From CAYWNA01 sp964459305 (lineage in GTDB: Bacteria; Planctomycetota; Planctomycetia; Pirellulales; Pirellulaceae), in contig CAYWNA010000083.1 in the NCBI GenBank assembly GCA_964459305.1, positions 1 through 47,425 of the forward strand: DNA of 47,425 nucleotides, given 5' to 3'. The notes beneath the pieces were generated by a model that searched no databases, was not told the origin of the DNA, and saw only the letters and a program-made list of their open reading frames with translations. The first letter of the stretch is position 1. Each line of letters begins with the position of its first letter. Below, one piece after another: positions 24,790-32,785 of the stretch. A program made the position numbers and the translations under genes.

Positions 24790-26169
24790 TCACTGGCTGG
24801 CCGAGCTGCTCGTCAGCGGATCCGCCGACTGCTCGATGCAGTAGACGTGAGTGTCGGTGCGCAGGAAGATCGACCGATCGGCGAAGGCTGGCGTGGCCAT
24901 GATGCGGCCATCGACGTGGTTCTCGGCCAGTCGCATGAAGGTATCGTCTGGTTGGACCACGGCGATGGTTCCCTCTTCGCCAAAGAAGTAGATGCGACCA
25001 TCCGCGTACACGGGTGACGCCGAGTGGCCCTCGGGAAAACGCTCGCTCCAAATCACCTCGCCCTCACGAGCGTCGGCACAACTGGCCACGCCCCGATCCG
25101 AGACAAAATACAAGTGATCGCCCAGCAGTAGGGGTGAGGAGCGTTTGGGGGTACCTTGCTTCAATTGCCACGCCACGTGCGTGTCGGTAACGTTGCCGCG
25201 TCCGCCTGTCCGGATTGCCAGCATGCGTGTGCCGCCATAGGCCGTGGAAACGTAGACCATGCCATGGCCGCACACGGGGCGCGACATGTTCGAAAATGTC
25301 CTTCCCGTGTCCGCTCGCCATCGTTCCGCGCCGGTGGAAGGATCGTAGGACACGACCCATTGTGCTGCTAAAACGACCATCTGTTCGGTGCCATCGTCGT
25401 CTTCGATCACCAGTGGCGTGCTGAAAGACTTGCGAAACACTGCGGTCGGCGTATCGTGCGGAGGGCGAGCGGTTTTCCAGACCGTCCTGCCTGTCGTCTT
25501 GTCCAACGCCGTGACGTACTGCTGGTCGCATCCGTCTCGGACTAGGATCAACAGATCGCGAAAGAGAATCGGCGAACTACCCGGTCCGACTTGATGCATG
25601 ACCAGCGCGCGTTGCGACCACAGGACGGTTCCCGTCTTTGCGTCCAGACAGACCGTGCCCATGGCACCGAAGTCGCAGTAGACGCGTCCCGCCTCGGCAA
25701 CCGGTGTGGGCGAGGCGTAGCTGTTCGTCGGGTCCAACAGCACGGGCTCATCGACCTCGAACAGTGTCAGATCGTGCAGTCGTCGGCCGCTTTTGCGGTC
25801 GAGACATATCGCCTTCAGTGTCACGTGGCTCGCCACGTATGGGCGTGAGACCGGCACGCCGATACGGTCAATGGCCCTCCTCAACTCTTCCGCCGACGCC
25901 GGTGTTTCCACGGCAGTGGTGAGCCAGATCTGCTCGCCCAGCACCACCGGCGACGACCAACCGCGGCCCTCGATGGGAACCTTCCAAGCGACATTTTCCC
26001 GTTCGCTCCAGCGCAGCGGCATATCCTTTGCCGTCGAGTGTCCCTGACCTCCCGGACCCCGAAACTGCGGCCAATCCTCTGCCGCTCCGTTACTGGGAAT
26101 CGTCAGGATGGATGCCAAGACGGCCAAACCGATGTGTCGCCAAGCTGTATTGTGCATGGCTACAAACAT
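24790..26169 (-). CDS. Secreted PQQ-binding-like beta-propeller protein (459 aa)
   Basis: A single propeller protein with signal peptide (IGLAVLASILTIPSNGAAE) and the DWPQFRGPGGQG start typical of planctomycete PQQ-like proteins. Blade ends include CLDAKTGTVLWSQR, ALDKTTGRTVWKTA, SYDPSTGAERWRAD and CADAREGEVIWSER. The C-terminus reads ATPAFADRSIFLRTDTHVYCIE, the closing blade. No cofactor-specific residues can be assigned. GGAGG lies seven bases before the ATG at 26169. It is divergent from the heparinase gene across 120 bp. Confidence 0.87.
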   Translation of the reverse strand: MFVAMHNTAWRHIGLAVLASILTIPSNGAAEDWPQFRGPGGQGHSTAKDMPLRWSERENVAWKVPIEGRGWSSPVVLGEQIWLTTAVETPASAEELRRAIDRIGVPVSRPYVASHVTLKAICLDRKSGRRLHDLTLFEVDEPVLLDPTNSYASPTPVAEAGRVYCDFGAMGTVCLDAKTGTVLWSQRALVMHQVGPGSSPILFRDLLILVRDGCDQQYVTALDKTTGRTVWKTARPPHDTPTAVFRKSFSTPLVIEDDDGTEQMVVLAAQWVVSYDPSTGAERWRADTGRTFSNMSRPVCGHGMVYVSTAYGGTRMLAIRTGGRGNVTDTHVAWQLKQGTPKRSSPLLLGDHLYFVSDRGVASCADAREGEVIWSERFPEGHSASPVYADGRIYFFGEEGTIAVVQPDDTFMRLAENHVDGRIMATPAFADRSIFLRTDTHVYCIEQSADPLTSSSASQ

Positions 26170-26289
26170 AACGCGACCTCCACCCGCAATCCAGTATGTG
26201 CCGGCGGACAGGGCTCAATTCGCGCGTCAGGATGTGTCATAATGCGAGCTGACGGTTGGCCTTGGAATCATTCGCAGGAGGGATCATCC

Positions 26290-28758
26290 ATGAAGAAACC
26301 ACACTTGGCTGCAAGAACGCCTGGGCGCAAGAACACGTTTGTAGCCCAATTCGCGCAGAATTCGGTTACGTCTTTTTCCGGCCGCTGGGCTATTGCCGCG
26401 TGTATATGGACGCTGGTGTTACCAGCAATACTGGCATCGGCAGGGGAACCTGCGGTCGTACTGGACCGTGAGCCGCGTCCGACTCAGAAGCCTTACTCTC
26501 CGGCAGACGGGCAGGTGGTGGAGATTACGCCACCACCGTTCATCTGGGTGCCGGCGAAAAAGGACAGTGTGTACGTCCTGCAAGTGTCAACCTCAAACGC
26601 ATTCCCCGATGAGAAGTCTCGGACTTTTCGCAAACTATCGCGATCTGTGTTTGTGCCACAAGAGCCGTTACCCGCGGGCGCGTGGTTCTGGCGCTATGGT
26701 GTCGAAACGAACGAAGGAACCGTTTTCGGCCGGCCGCGGACGTTCACGGTTTCGAAAGATGCTCGGCCGTTTCCGTTTCCCGATTGGAATGAAGTCATCC
26801 GGCACGTGCCGCGCGAGCGGCCGCGGCTGTTCTTCCCGGGTAAGCGTTTGGAGCAAGTACGCCAGTGGGCAAAGGGCGGGTTGAAACCGGCGATCGACTC
26901 ACTGGTTCGTTCCTGCGAGCGCGAAGTCGGCAAAGAGCTTGTCGCGGAACCGGGCTATCGGCCGAAGGGCCCGGACTACGGGCCTTGGGCTGTCAATGTG
27001 ATGCGTACTACGCGGCCGCCGATGGACGTTATGGAACGCTGCGCACTGGCCTACTTGGTCACCGGCAACCAACGGCTCGGCCAAGAAGCAAAGCGGCGTC
27101 TGGAGCATTTCTTTTCTTGGGACCCCGATGGACCGACCAGCTTCTTCGCCTATGACGAGCCGCCCATGTGGATGATGATGCGCGGCACGCGGGCCTACGA
27201 TTGGACCTATGATCTCTTTACGCCGGGGGAGCGCACGAAGATCGAGGCCAACATGCGGGTCCGCGCCGGACAGTTTCTGAAACAACTGCAGCGGCTGCCG
27301 TTCGAGAGCAGTCCCTACAACAGCCACGCCGGGCGGCTGCCGGGCTTCTTGGGCGAATGTGCTTTGTCGTTCATCCACGAATGGCCCGAAGCGAGGAAGT
27401 GGCTGGAGTACGCCACGCTGCTGTACTACACATCGTATCCGGCCTGGGGCGGTGACGACGGCGGCTGGCAGGAAGGGCCAGGCTATTGGGGCGCTTACAT
27501 GCGTTTCGCGTTGCACTACGTGGTCGCTCTGCGCAAGGCTACAGGCGTGGACCTGATGCAGAAGCCCTTTTTTCGCAACACCCCGTACTACGGACTCTAC
27601 ACCGCCACGCCCTATCACCAGCACAGCCCGTTTGGCGATGGCCAGACCGGCAGTCCACGCGGACTTGGCGGTCTGATGTACGTGTTTTCGACGCTGACCC
27701 AGGACCCGTACTTCCGTTGGCATGCCGAGGAGTCGAAGTCGACCATCGGGGCTGACGTATTGAGCTTGTCCACATACGATCCGAAGCTGCGATCGCGAAC
27801 GCCGTTGGAGCTGCCCCAAGCCCGGAGTTTCCCGGCCGTGGGTCTGGCGTCGTTTCACACTGCCTTGGGAGATAGGCAGAATGACATCAGTTTCCTGATG
27901 CGCAGCAGTCCCTACGGTGGCGTCAGCCACGGGCATGCCGATCAGAACGCCTTCGTGATCGAGGCCTTCGGCCGAGGGTTGGCCATCGCCACGGGATACT
28001 ATCCCTGGTACGGCTCGCCGCACCATCACCAGTGGACGCGGGCCACCAAGGCGGTCAATAGCGTCCTGGTGGATGGACAAGGCCAAGTGGCCCGCCGCTG
28101 GGAAGCCAAAGGGCAACTGACGGCGTTTGAGTCGGTCGAGGGCTACGACTATGCCGAGGGTGAAGCGGCGTCGGCATACGCGAAACGTCTGGAGCGATTC
28201 CGTCGTCACGTGGTCCACGTGCGGCCGGGCGTCTTCGTCATGTTTGATGATTTGCAGGCCGCCGACAGCGCCCAGTTCCAGTGGCTGCTGCACGCCTACG
28301 ACCGAATCGAAGTCGCAGAGACGAATCGGCTGCTGCGGGTCAAAAACGCACCGGCCGCCATGGACGTGCATCTTCTGTTGCCAGAAAAGGTGAAGTTCAC
28401 GCAAACGGACAAATACGATCCGGAACCGGAGCCAACCAAAGGACGTTGGGCGAACACATGGCATTTGACGGCCAGCACGGTAGCCCCGGCACGCGGTGCC
28501 CAGTTCCTGGCGGTTCTGCTGCCTCACCGCGAGGGAGCGGAAGACGAACTGCGCAAAGTCGAGTTGCTTCAAGGCACCGGCGCCGTGGGCGTGAAGCTGA
28601 CGGCTCCGAATGGGTCTCAGGACGTGGTGGCGTTTCGCGTTGATCAACAGGCCCAGGTCGTGGCTTGCGGCGACGTCGAAGGCAACGGCCAGGTTTTCGC
28701 TAAGGGCAAGGATAAGGACGGGCAGTTGATTCGACAGTTCACGCATCCGGGAGAGTGA
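26290..28758 (+). CDS. DUF4962 / heparinase II/III family protein
   Basis: An 822-residue secreted protein. After an unusually long n-region (about 33 residues, RTPGRKNTFVAQFAQNSVT) comes the hydrophobic signal IAACIWTLVLPAILASAGE. Residues about 60-160 form a fibronectin-like/DUF4962 region (PYSPADGQVVEITPPPFIW). The helical toroid follows (GGDDGGWQEGPGYWGAYMRF), then the heparinase II/III beta-sandwich with GGVSHGHADQNAFVIEAFGRG and YYPWYGSPHHHQW, the catalytic His region. Such enzymes cleave uronic-acid polysaccharides by beta-elimination. GGAGG lies eight bases before the ATG at 26290; a longer open frame to 26038 is not used. The truncated PcRGLX-like gene follows after 4 bp. Bases 26341-26369 in the n-region resemble a family A REP unit. 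Confidence 0.87.
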   Translation: MKKPHLAARTPGRKNTFVAQFAQNSVTSFSGRWAIAACIWTLVLPAILASAGEPAVVLDREPRPTQKPYSPADGQVVEITPPPFIWVPAKKDSVYVLQVSTSNAFPDEKSRTFRKLSRSVFVPQEPLPAGAWFWRYGVETNEGTVFGRPRTFTVSKDARPFPFPDWNEVIRHVPRERPRLFFPGKRLEQVRQWAKGGLKPAIDSLVRSCEREVGKELVAEPGYRPKGPDYGPWAVNVMRTTRPPMDVMERCALAYLVTGNQRLGQEAKRRLEHFFSWDPDGPTSFFAYDEPPMWMMMRGTRAYDWTYDLFTPGERTKIEANMRVRAGQFLKQLQRLPFESSPYNSHAGRLPGFLGECALSFIHEWPEARKWLEYATLLYYTSYPAWGGDDGGWQEGPGYWGAYMRFALHYVVALRKATGVDLMQKPFFRNTPYYGLYTATPYHQHSPFGDGQTGSPRGLGGLMYVFSTLTQDPYFRWHAEESKSTIGADVLSLSTYDPKLRSRTPLELPQARSFPAVGLASFHTALGDRQNDISFLMRSSPYGGVSHGHADQNAFVIEAFGRGLAIATGYYPWYGSPHHHQWTRATKAVNSVLVDGQGQVARRWEAKGQLTAFESVEGYDYAEGEAASAYAKRLERFRRHVVHVRPGVFVMFDDLQAADSAQFQWLLHAYDRIEVAETNRLLRVKNAPAAMDVHLLLPEKVKFTQTDKYDPEPEPTKGRWANTWHLTASTVAPARGAQFLAVLLPHREGAEDELRKVELLQGTGAVGVKLTAPNGSQDVVAFRVDQQAQVVACGDVEGNGQVFAKGKDKDGQLIRQFTHPGE
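26341..26369. repeat. Degenerate family A REP unit within a coding region
   Basis: GTAG followed by CCCAATTC, a GCGCA loop and GAATTCGG, then TTAC. It resembles the TTC/GAA-type unit of copy 2 (stem 7 of 8 pairs). It encodes FVAQFAQNSV in the signal-peptide n-region of the heparinase-like protein. Confidence 0.5.
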
Positions 28759-28762
28759 TATC

Positions 28763-29764
28763 GTGCGAATGCGGCATAACATCGTTCTGCTGTTGGGAAT
28801 GTGTGCGGGAGTGGCCTTGGTGAATGGAGTCGCCGCCGCGGCAGAGCGCGTGGCAATCTTCTTTGATGTGCCGGATGGTCTGCAGAAGTACTCCGGCGGT
28901 CAGCCCGTTACATTCGGAGTTCCGTTCGAGCGAGGTGCGCTGCGGAAATCGCACGGACTGCGAGTTATCGATTCGGCCGGACGATCGCTGCCGGCACAGT
29001 TTGAGGTAACGGCGACGTGGGCGCCTGGCTCGGACGAAGTGCGCTGGCTGTTGGTTGACCTTCTCGTAGAACTCGAAAACGGTCAAGCCCCCGAAGCGTT
29101 TCTGGAATTCGGCCCCGACGTTCCGAAGCCAGACACGGATACCCGCCTTGAGGCCCAAGTCAATGACGGACGGGCGATCGTCAATTCCGGCAAGCGAACG
29201 TTCACGCTCTGTCGCGAAACAGGCGTGCTGGGCCAGTTCCTGCTGACCGACGGGGATGGCAAGGTATACCGGGCGGGCGGCGAGGGAGGCCAATTTGAAA
29301 TACCAGGGCCTGTGCGAGCGGTGGTCAAGGTGACTGGCGATTATGTCGCGGAAGATGGGAGCAGCATCGCCAAGTTCGTCACGCGGGCACGATTCTATGC
29401 CGATTGCCCCTTCGTTCGCGTGTATCACACTCTGATTTGGCTCACCGACGCAAGCGTGAAGATCGGCGGCCTCTCGTTCCGCGCGGATTCGGCGATGAAG
29501 CCGTTCATCGCGGCAAGCGAGGAGGAGTGTTTTGACCCGACTCACTTACCCGTGCATGGATCTGAGTCGTTTTCTAGAGCCGTCCGATGCGTCAACGTGG
29601 CCGGAGCGAATGGTCACGGTGCCTACGGGCTCTCGCCCAGCTGCCGGAGTGCCTGGCTCGCCTCTGGTATGCCAGCCGCTGCGGCCTCGGCAAGCAGATC
29701 CCTGGCAGTCGATGTATTGCGGTTCACGCCATGGCCATTCAAATACATGAGCCCCAGATTGTAG
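28763..29764 (+). pseudogene. Truncated exo-rhamnogalacturonan-lyase-like gene (PcRGLX/YetA N-terminal domain)
   Basis: A 333-codon frame with signal peptide (IVLLLGMCAGVALVNGVAAAA). Residues about 28-250 match the N-terminal RIFT-barrel domain of PcRGLX/YetA-like lyases (GQPVTFGVPFERGALR, FEVTATWAPGSDEVRWLLVD). Family members are several hundred residues longer and contain a catalytic toroid. Here family-like sequence stops around 29520-29620, and the last ~45 codons are the complement of the Sel1 protein gene, with which it overlaps by 142 bp tail to tail. The gene therefore seems cut by a rearrangement and is probably not an active lyase. It starts at a GTG 4 bp after the heparinase stop, preceded by GGGAGAG, so it was part of that operon. 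Confidence 0.65.
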
Positions 29765-32223
29765 GACGCCATTGCGGAGCCCAATTCACGGGCCTTGTTA
29801 TACATTCTGATGGCCTCGGCGTAATCGCGTGCCACGCCATGGCCATGTTCATGCATGACTCCCAATGCGCTAATGGCGTTCGGATAATTCTGTTTGGCGG
29901 CCAGACGAAACCATCCTAGCGCCGTCGTGTAGTTGCGTTTGACGCCCTTACCGTTGTAGGCGAGGGCCCCGACATTGAATTGTCCGGCGGCGTGTTTCTG
30001 TCCTGCCGCCTTGTGGTACCACGACATCGCTTCCTTATAGTCTATGTCGACACCCCAGCCGAATTCGCGCATCCGGCCCAGTTCGTTCTGGGCGTCGGCG
30101 TTGCCCTGCTCGACCGCCTTGAGGAACCATTGCCGCGCTTCGCCATAATCCTGAGCGACGCCTTCACCGCGCTGGTACATCAAGCCAAGATTCGCACAGG
30201 CGTGCGTTTCGCCCCGTTCGGCCGCCTTGCGATACCATTCGAGCGCCTCGGCAAGATCCCGGGTGACGCCGGCGCCGTTGTGGTACATCGAGCCGAGGTT
30301 TGATTGAGCGTTGGCATATCCCGCTTCTGCTGCCATCCGATACCATCGGACTGCTTCGGCCTCGTCTTTTTCAACACTCAGGCCCTCTGCATACATCACA
30401 CCGATGTTCGATTGAGCTGCGGCGTTTCCTTGATCTGCCGCTTGGCGATACCATTTCAGTGCCTCGGCGTAATCCTGATCGACGCCTCTGCCGTTGTGGT
30501 ACATCCATCCCAAATTGACCTGGGACAAATCGTGACCTCGCTCGGCCGCTTTGCGGAACCAGCGCACGGCTTCCACATCGTTTTGTGCAACACCTTTTCC
30601 GTTTTGGTGCAGCCAGCCGAGGGAGCGTTCGCCCGGTGCGTGTTCCTGCAACGCCGCTTCGCCATACCATTTCGCGGCTTCAGCGAAGTCTTGACTGACA
30701 CCGCGTCCGTTTTCATACATGGCGCCCAGTCGGACTTGGGCGCGGGCATATCCCTGTTCGGCCGCCTGGCGATACCACTTGACCGCTTCGGCTTCGTCCT
30801 TCTCGACCAAGCCACCTGCCTCGTAGGCCATTCCCATACGACACGCCGCCCAAGCCTTTCCGCCGTCAGCCGCTTCCCGCCAACGAAGAAGCATCTCGTC
30901 CTTCGATGGCGATGCCGCGAGCTTGGCGGTGAGTTCCATGGGCTGGCCGTCACGCAACACGGATATACGGGCCTCGTCGCCAATGGCGTGGCTGCGGATG
31001 TTCGCCCCGAGCTCTTTGAGCAACTCGATCGAATGGCCGTCGACAGCGACAATGACGTCGTCTTCTAACAGGCCAGCCTCCGCGGCCGGACCGCCAGGCA
31101 AAACCCCCTCGACAATCGCACCGGCGGCTCGCTCCAGTTTCGCTTTCTTAGCGATGGCCGAGTCAACACGCACGACGATCACGCCGATCGACGTCTTAGC
31201 CGGCTTGCCCTCCGAGGGCGTGGCGCCAGGCTCGGCCGACCCAGGCGCGGATCGTATCCGCCGACAGGTGAACTGCCAAGCACCTTCGGCAAACGTCGCG
31301 GGCCGCGGCTTGGTGCCCAGATTCGCGGACATCTTCAAGGTGTCGCCCTCCAGCACGTAAAGCCGTTTGTGGACCTCGAAAGCGTCATCCTTCGGAAACC
31401 AGTCGAAATGCTTGGGATTCTCTGCCGGTTGGAGTCGAAACCTGGCTTCCTCATCCTTCTCGGTGCCGTCCGGGCGCGGGAAGTGCCACGTAAGATTGTC
31501 GCCATCGAGAATGATCCGAACACCCACGTAGTTCCCCACCCGTTTGCCATCGTGGGTCGTTTTCACGCAGATCCAGACGCCCTGGATCAGTTCTTGATCG
31601 GGAATTGCACTTTCCATCGGCTCGCCCGGTTTGGGCGGTGCGGCGCTTGGCTCAGCGGGCGGGACGTTTGGCTCGACCGGTGCGGCGCCTGGTTCGCCGG
31701 CATAAAGCGTGATCGCGACCTTTCCGCCTTTGGCAAGTTGCGAACCGCCAGGCGGGTCTTGGGCGTACACGGTGAAAGGCTTCACTCCCGCGGGCGGCGC
31801 CATACCCATCTGAAACTGTGCTTCGAAACCTGCCGCGGCGACAGCGGCCTTGGCATCAGACGCCGCTTGGCCGATCACAACGGGTACCTTGACGTCTGCA
31901 GGACGAGTCGGCTTCGGTGAGTCGATGGTTGCCTTTTGGCCTTTCTTGATACGTCCGGTGGCCTTCTTGATTTCGGCGATGATCACGCCTTCTTTGACAC
32001 CCTTGATGTTGCCCGAGCCCACTTCCGCTCGGCCAATTCCTTCGATTTCGACGTAGATCCGAACCGCGTCTCCTTCCACCGGAAGCAGTTCCGATGCGGT
32101 GGTAATCTTGATGGTTTCGCCAGCGACCTCAATCACTTCCCCTTCGATTTCGGCAGCCTGGATCGATGGCGCGAACGTCAGAACGCCGATCACTGCGGCA
32201 GATAGAACGTGACGGAATCGCAT
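29623..32223 (-). CDS. Secreted PASTA-like / TIGR03067 / PDZ / Sel1-repeat protein (866 aa)
   Basis: Signal peptide (VLSAAVIGVLTFAPSIQAAE), then a small beta domain (residues 25-100). Next is a PASTA-like domain (about 108-176: VKVPVVIGQAASDAKAAVAA, YAQDPPGGSQLAKGGKVAIT) and a Pro-rich linker. A TIGR03067 domain follows (about 208-322: ELIQGVWICVKTTHDGKRV, RLYVLEGDTLKMSA), a planctomycete-typical module. A PDZ domain comes next (about 345-436: GGPAAEAGLLEDDVIVAVDG). From about residue 445 there are eleven full Sel1/TPR-like repeats plus a partial one (pattern A..WYRKAAE.G.a.AQ.nLG.mY.nG.GV..D). Such proteins usually scaffold other proteins at the envelope. GGAGG lies seven bases before the ATG. 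The 3' end overlaps the truncated lyase gene. Confidence 0.88.
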   Translation of the reverse strand: MRFRHVLSAAVIGVLTFAPSIQAAEIEGEVIEVAGETIKITTASELLPVEGDAVRIYVEIEGIGRAEVGSGNIKGVKEGVIIAEIKKATGRIKKGQKATIDSPKPTRPADVKVPVVIGQAASDAKAAVAAAGFEAQFQMGMAPPAGVKPFTVYAQDPPGGSQLAKGGKVAITLYAGEPGAAPVEPNVPPAEPSAAPPKPGEPMESAIPDQELIQGVWICVKTTHDGKRVGNYVGVRIILDGDNLTWHFPRPDGTEKDEEARFRLQPAENPKHFDWFPKDDAFEVHKRLYVLEGDTLKMSANLGTKPRPATFAEGAWQFTCRRIRSAPGSAEPGATPSEGKPAKTSIGVIVVRVDSAIAKKAKLERAAGAIVEGVLPGGPAAEAGLLEDDVIVAVDGHSIELLKELGANIRSHAIGDEARISVLRDGQPMELTAKLAASPSKDEMLLRWREAADGGKAWAACRMGMAYEAGGLVEKDEAEAVKWYRQAAEQGYARAQVRLGAMYENGRGVSQDFAEAAKWYGEAALQEHAPGERSLGWLHQNGKGVAQNDVEAVRWFRKAAERGHDLSQVNLGWMYHNGRGVDQDYAEALKWYRQAADQGNAAAQSNIGVMYAEGLSVEKDEAEAVRWYRMAAEAGYANAQSNLGSMYHNGAGVTRDLAEALEWYRKAAERGETHACANLGLMYQRGEGVAQDYGEARQWFLKAVEQGNADAQNELGRMREFGWGVDIDYKEAMSWYHKAAGQKHAAGQFNVGALAYNGKGVKRNYTTALGWFRLAAKQNYPNAISALGVMHEHGHGVARDYAEAIRMYNKARELGSAMASYNLGLMYLNGHGVNRNTSTARDLLAEAAAAGIPEASQALRQLGESP

Positions 32224-32312
32224 CGTTGACCTCCGGGATTTGTCGCGCGAACGATTGCTTGGCAGCCCAGCGGAACGAATAGAAAGATAGGTTCCGTGGG
32301 AAGACTGCCGAC

Positions 32313-32340
32313 ATTATAACTCGCGGAGTAAACGGCACAA
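32313..32340 (-). promoter_or_regulatory. Candidate sigma-70-type promoter for the Sel1 protein gene
   Basis: On the minus strand: TTGTGC, 16-base spacer, TATAAT. The -10 is perfect, the -35 weak. A transcript would start about 80 bases before the Sel1 protein gene. Confidence 0.4.
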
Positions 32341-32370
32341 CGAGAATCCGGTAGGAGCCGCGGGCAGACG

Positions 32371-32503
32371 GTAGGACGGGCCAAGTCTTCGCGGCCCACC
32401 GGAATGGGCTCGCCATTCTGTCAGGCTCTGTCGTGCGACTGACGCGTGCCCGATTGCGTGGCGGGCGGTTTCTGGTGGGCCGCGAAGACTTGGCCCGTCC
32501 TAC
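32371..32503. repeat. REP-like inverted pair with GTAG ends, family C
   Basis: Perfect 30-bp arms (32371-32400 and 32474-32503) around a 73-bp centre. Each arm starts with GTAG (read outward in) and holds an internal hairpin GGGCC / GGCCC with loop AAGTCTTCGC. Same plan as family A but unrelated sequence. Confidence 0.85.
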
Positions 32504-32607
32504 GTGCTGCATTTCGACCGCCTAACTGCTTTACAATTCGAATGGTCTGTTAGATGATCATTGACGGCTGATTGGGCACTTCACGTTCGGATGCATGGCT
32601 TTGCCAT

Positions 32608-32674
32608 GGGAGGCGAGGCTCCTGCCGAGCCGTCGTGATGGGGAAACGCGGCTCCGAAGGAGCTTCGCCCTCCC
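32608..32674. repeat. REP-like inverted pair with GGAG ends, family D
   Basis: Arms 32608-32632 and 32649-32674 are imperfectly complementary. Both begin GGGAGG and contain an internal hairpin: GGCTC / GAGCC in the left arm, GCTCC / GGAGC in the right arm (minus strand). Located about 110 bp upstream of the OPT transporter start. Confidence 0.7.
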
Positions 32675-32785
32675 GATCACGCAAACCCGAAAATGGCCCG
32701 GCGTGAACACGGGACTACCCGACTCGCCGGCCCGGAAGGGGAGTGTCCGGATTTCACTTTTCGGCGACCGACAACGAGGCGAATC

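Larger units (their letters stand above)
32224..32785. other. 562-bp divergent intergenic region with two hairpin pairs
   Basis: Lies between the Sel1 protein gene (minus) and the OPT transporter gene (plus). It contains a candidate minus-strand promoter (32313-32340), a REP-like inverted pair (32371-32503), and a second one (32608-32674). No family-like coding sequence was seen; the open frame running through 32693-32785 lacks a ribosome site and is not used as the OPT start. Confidence 0.7.

Noticed and set aside
26899..28782. 627-codon open frame on the minus strand
   Set aside because: Exactly opposite the heparinase II/III gene, no family motifs, Arg/His/Gln-rich composition typical of antisense frames in GC-rich DNA.
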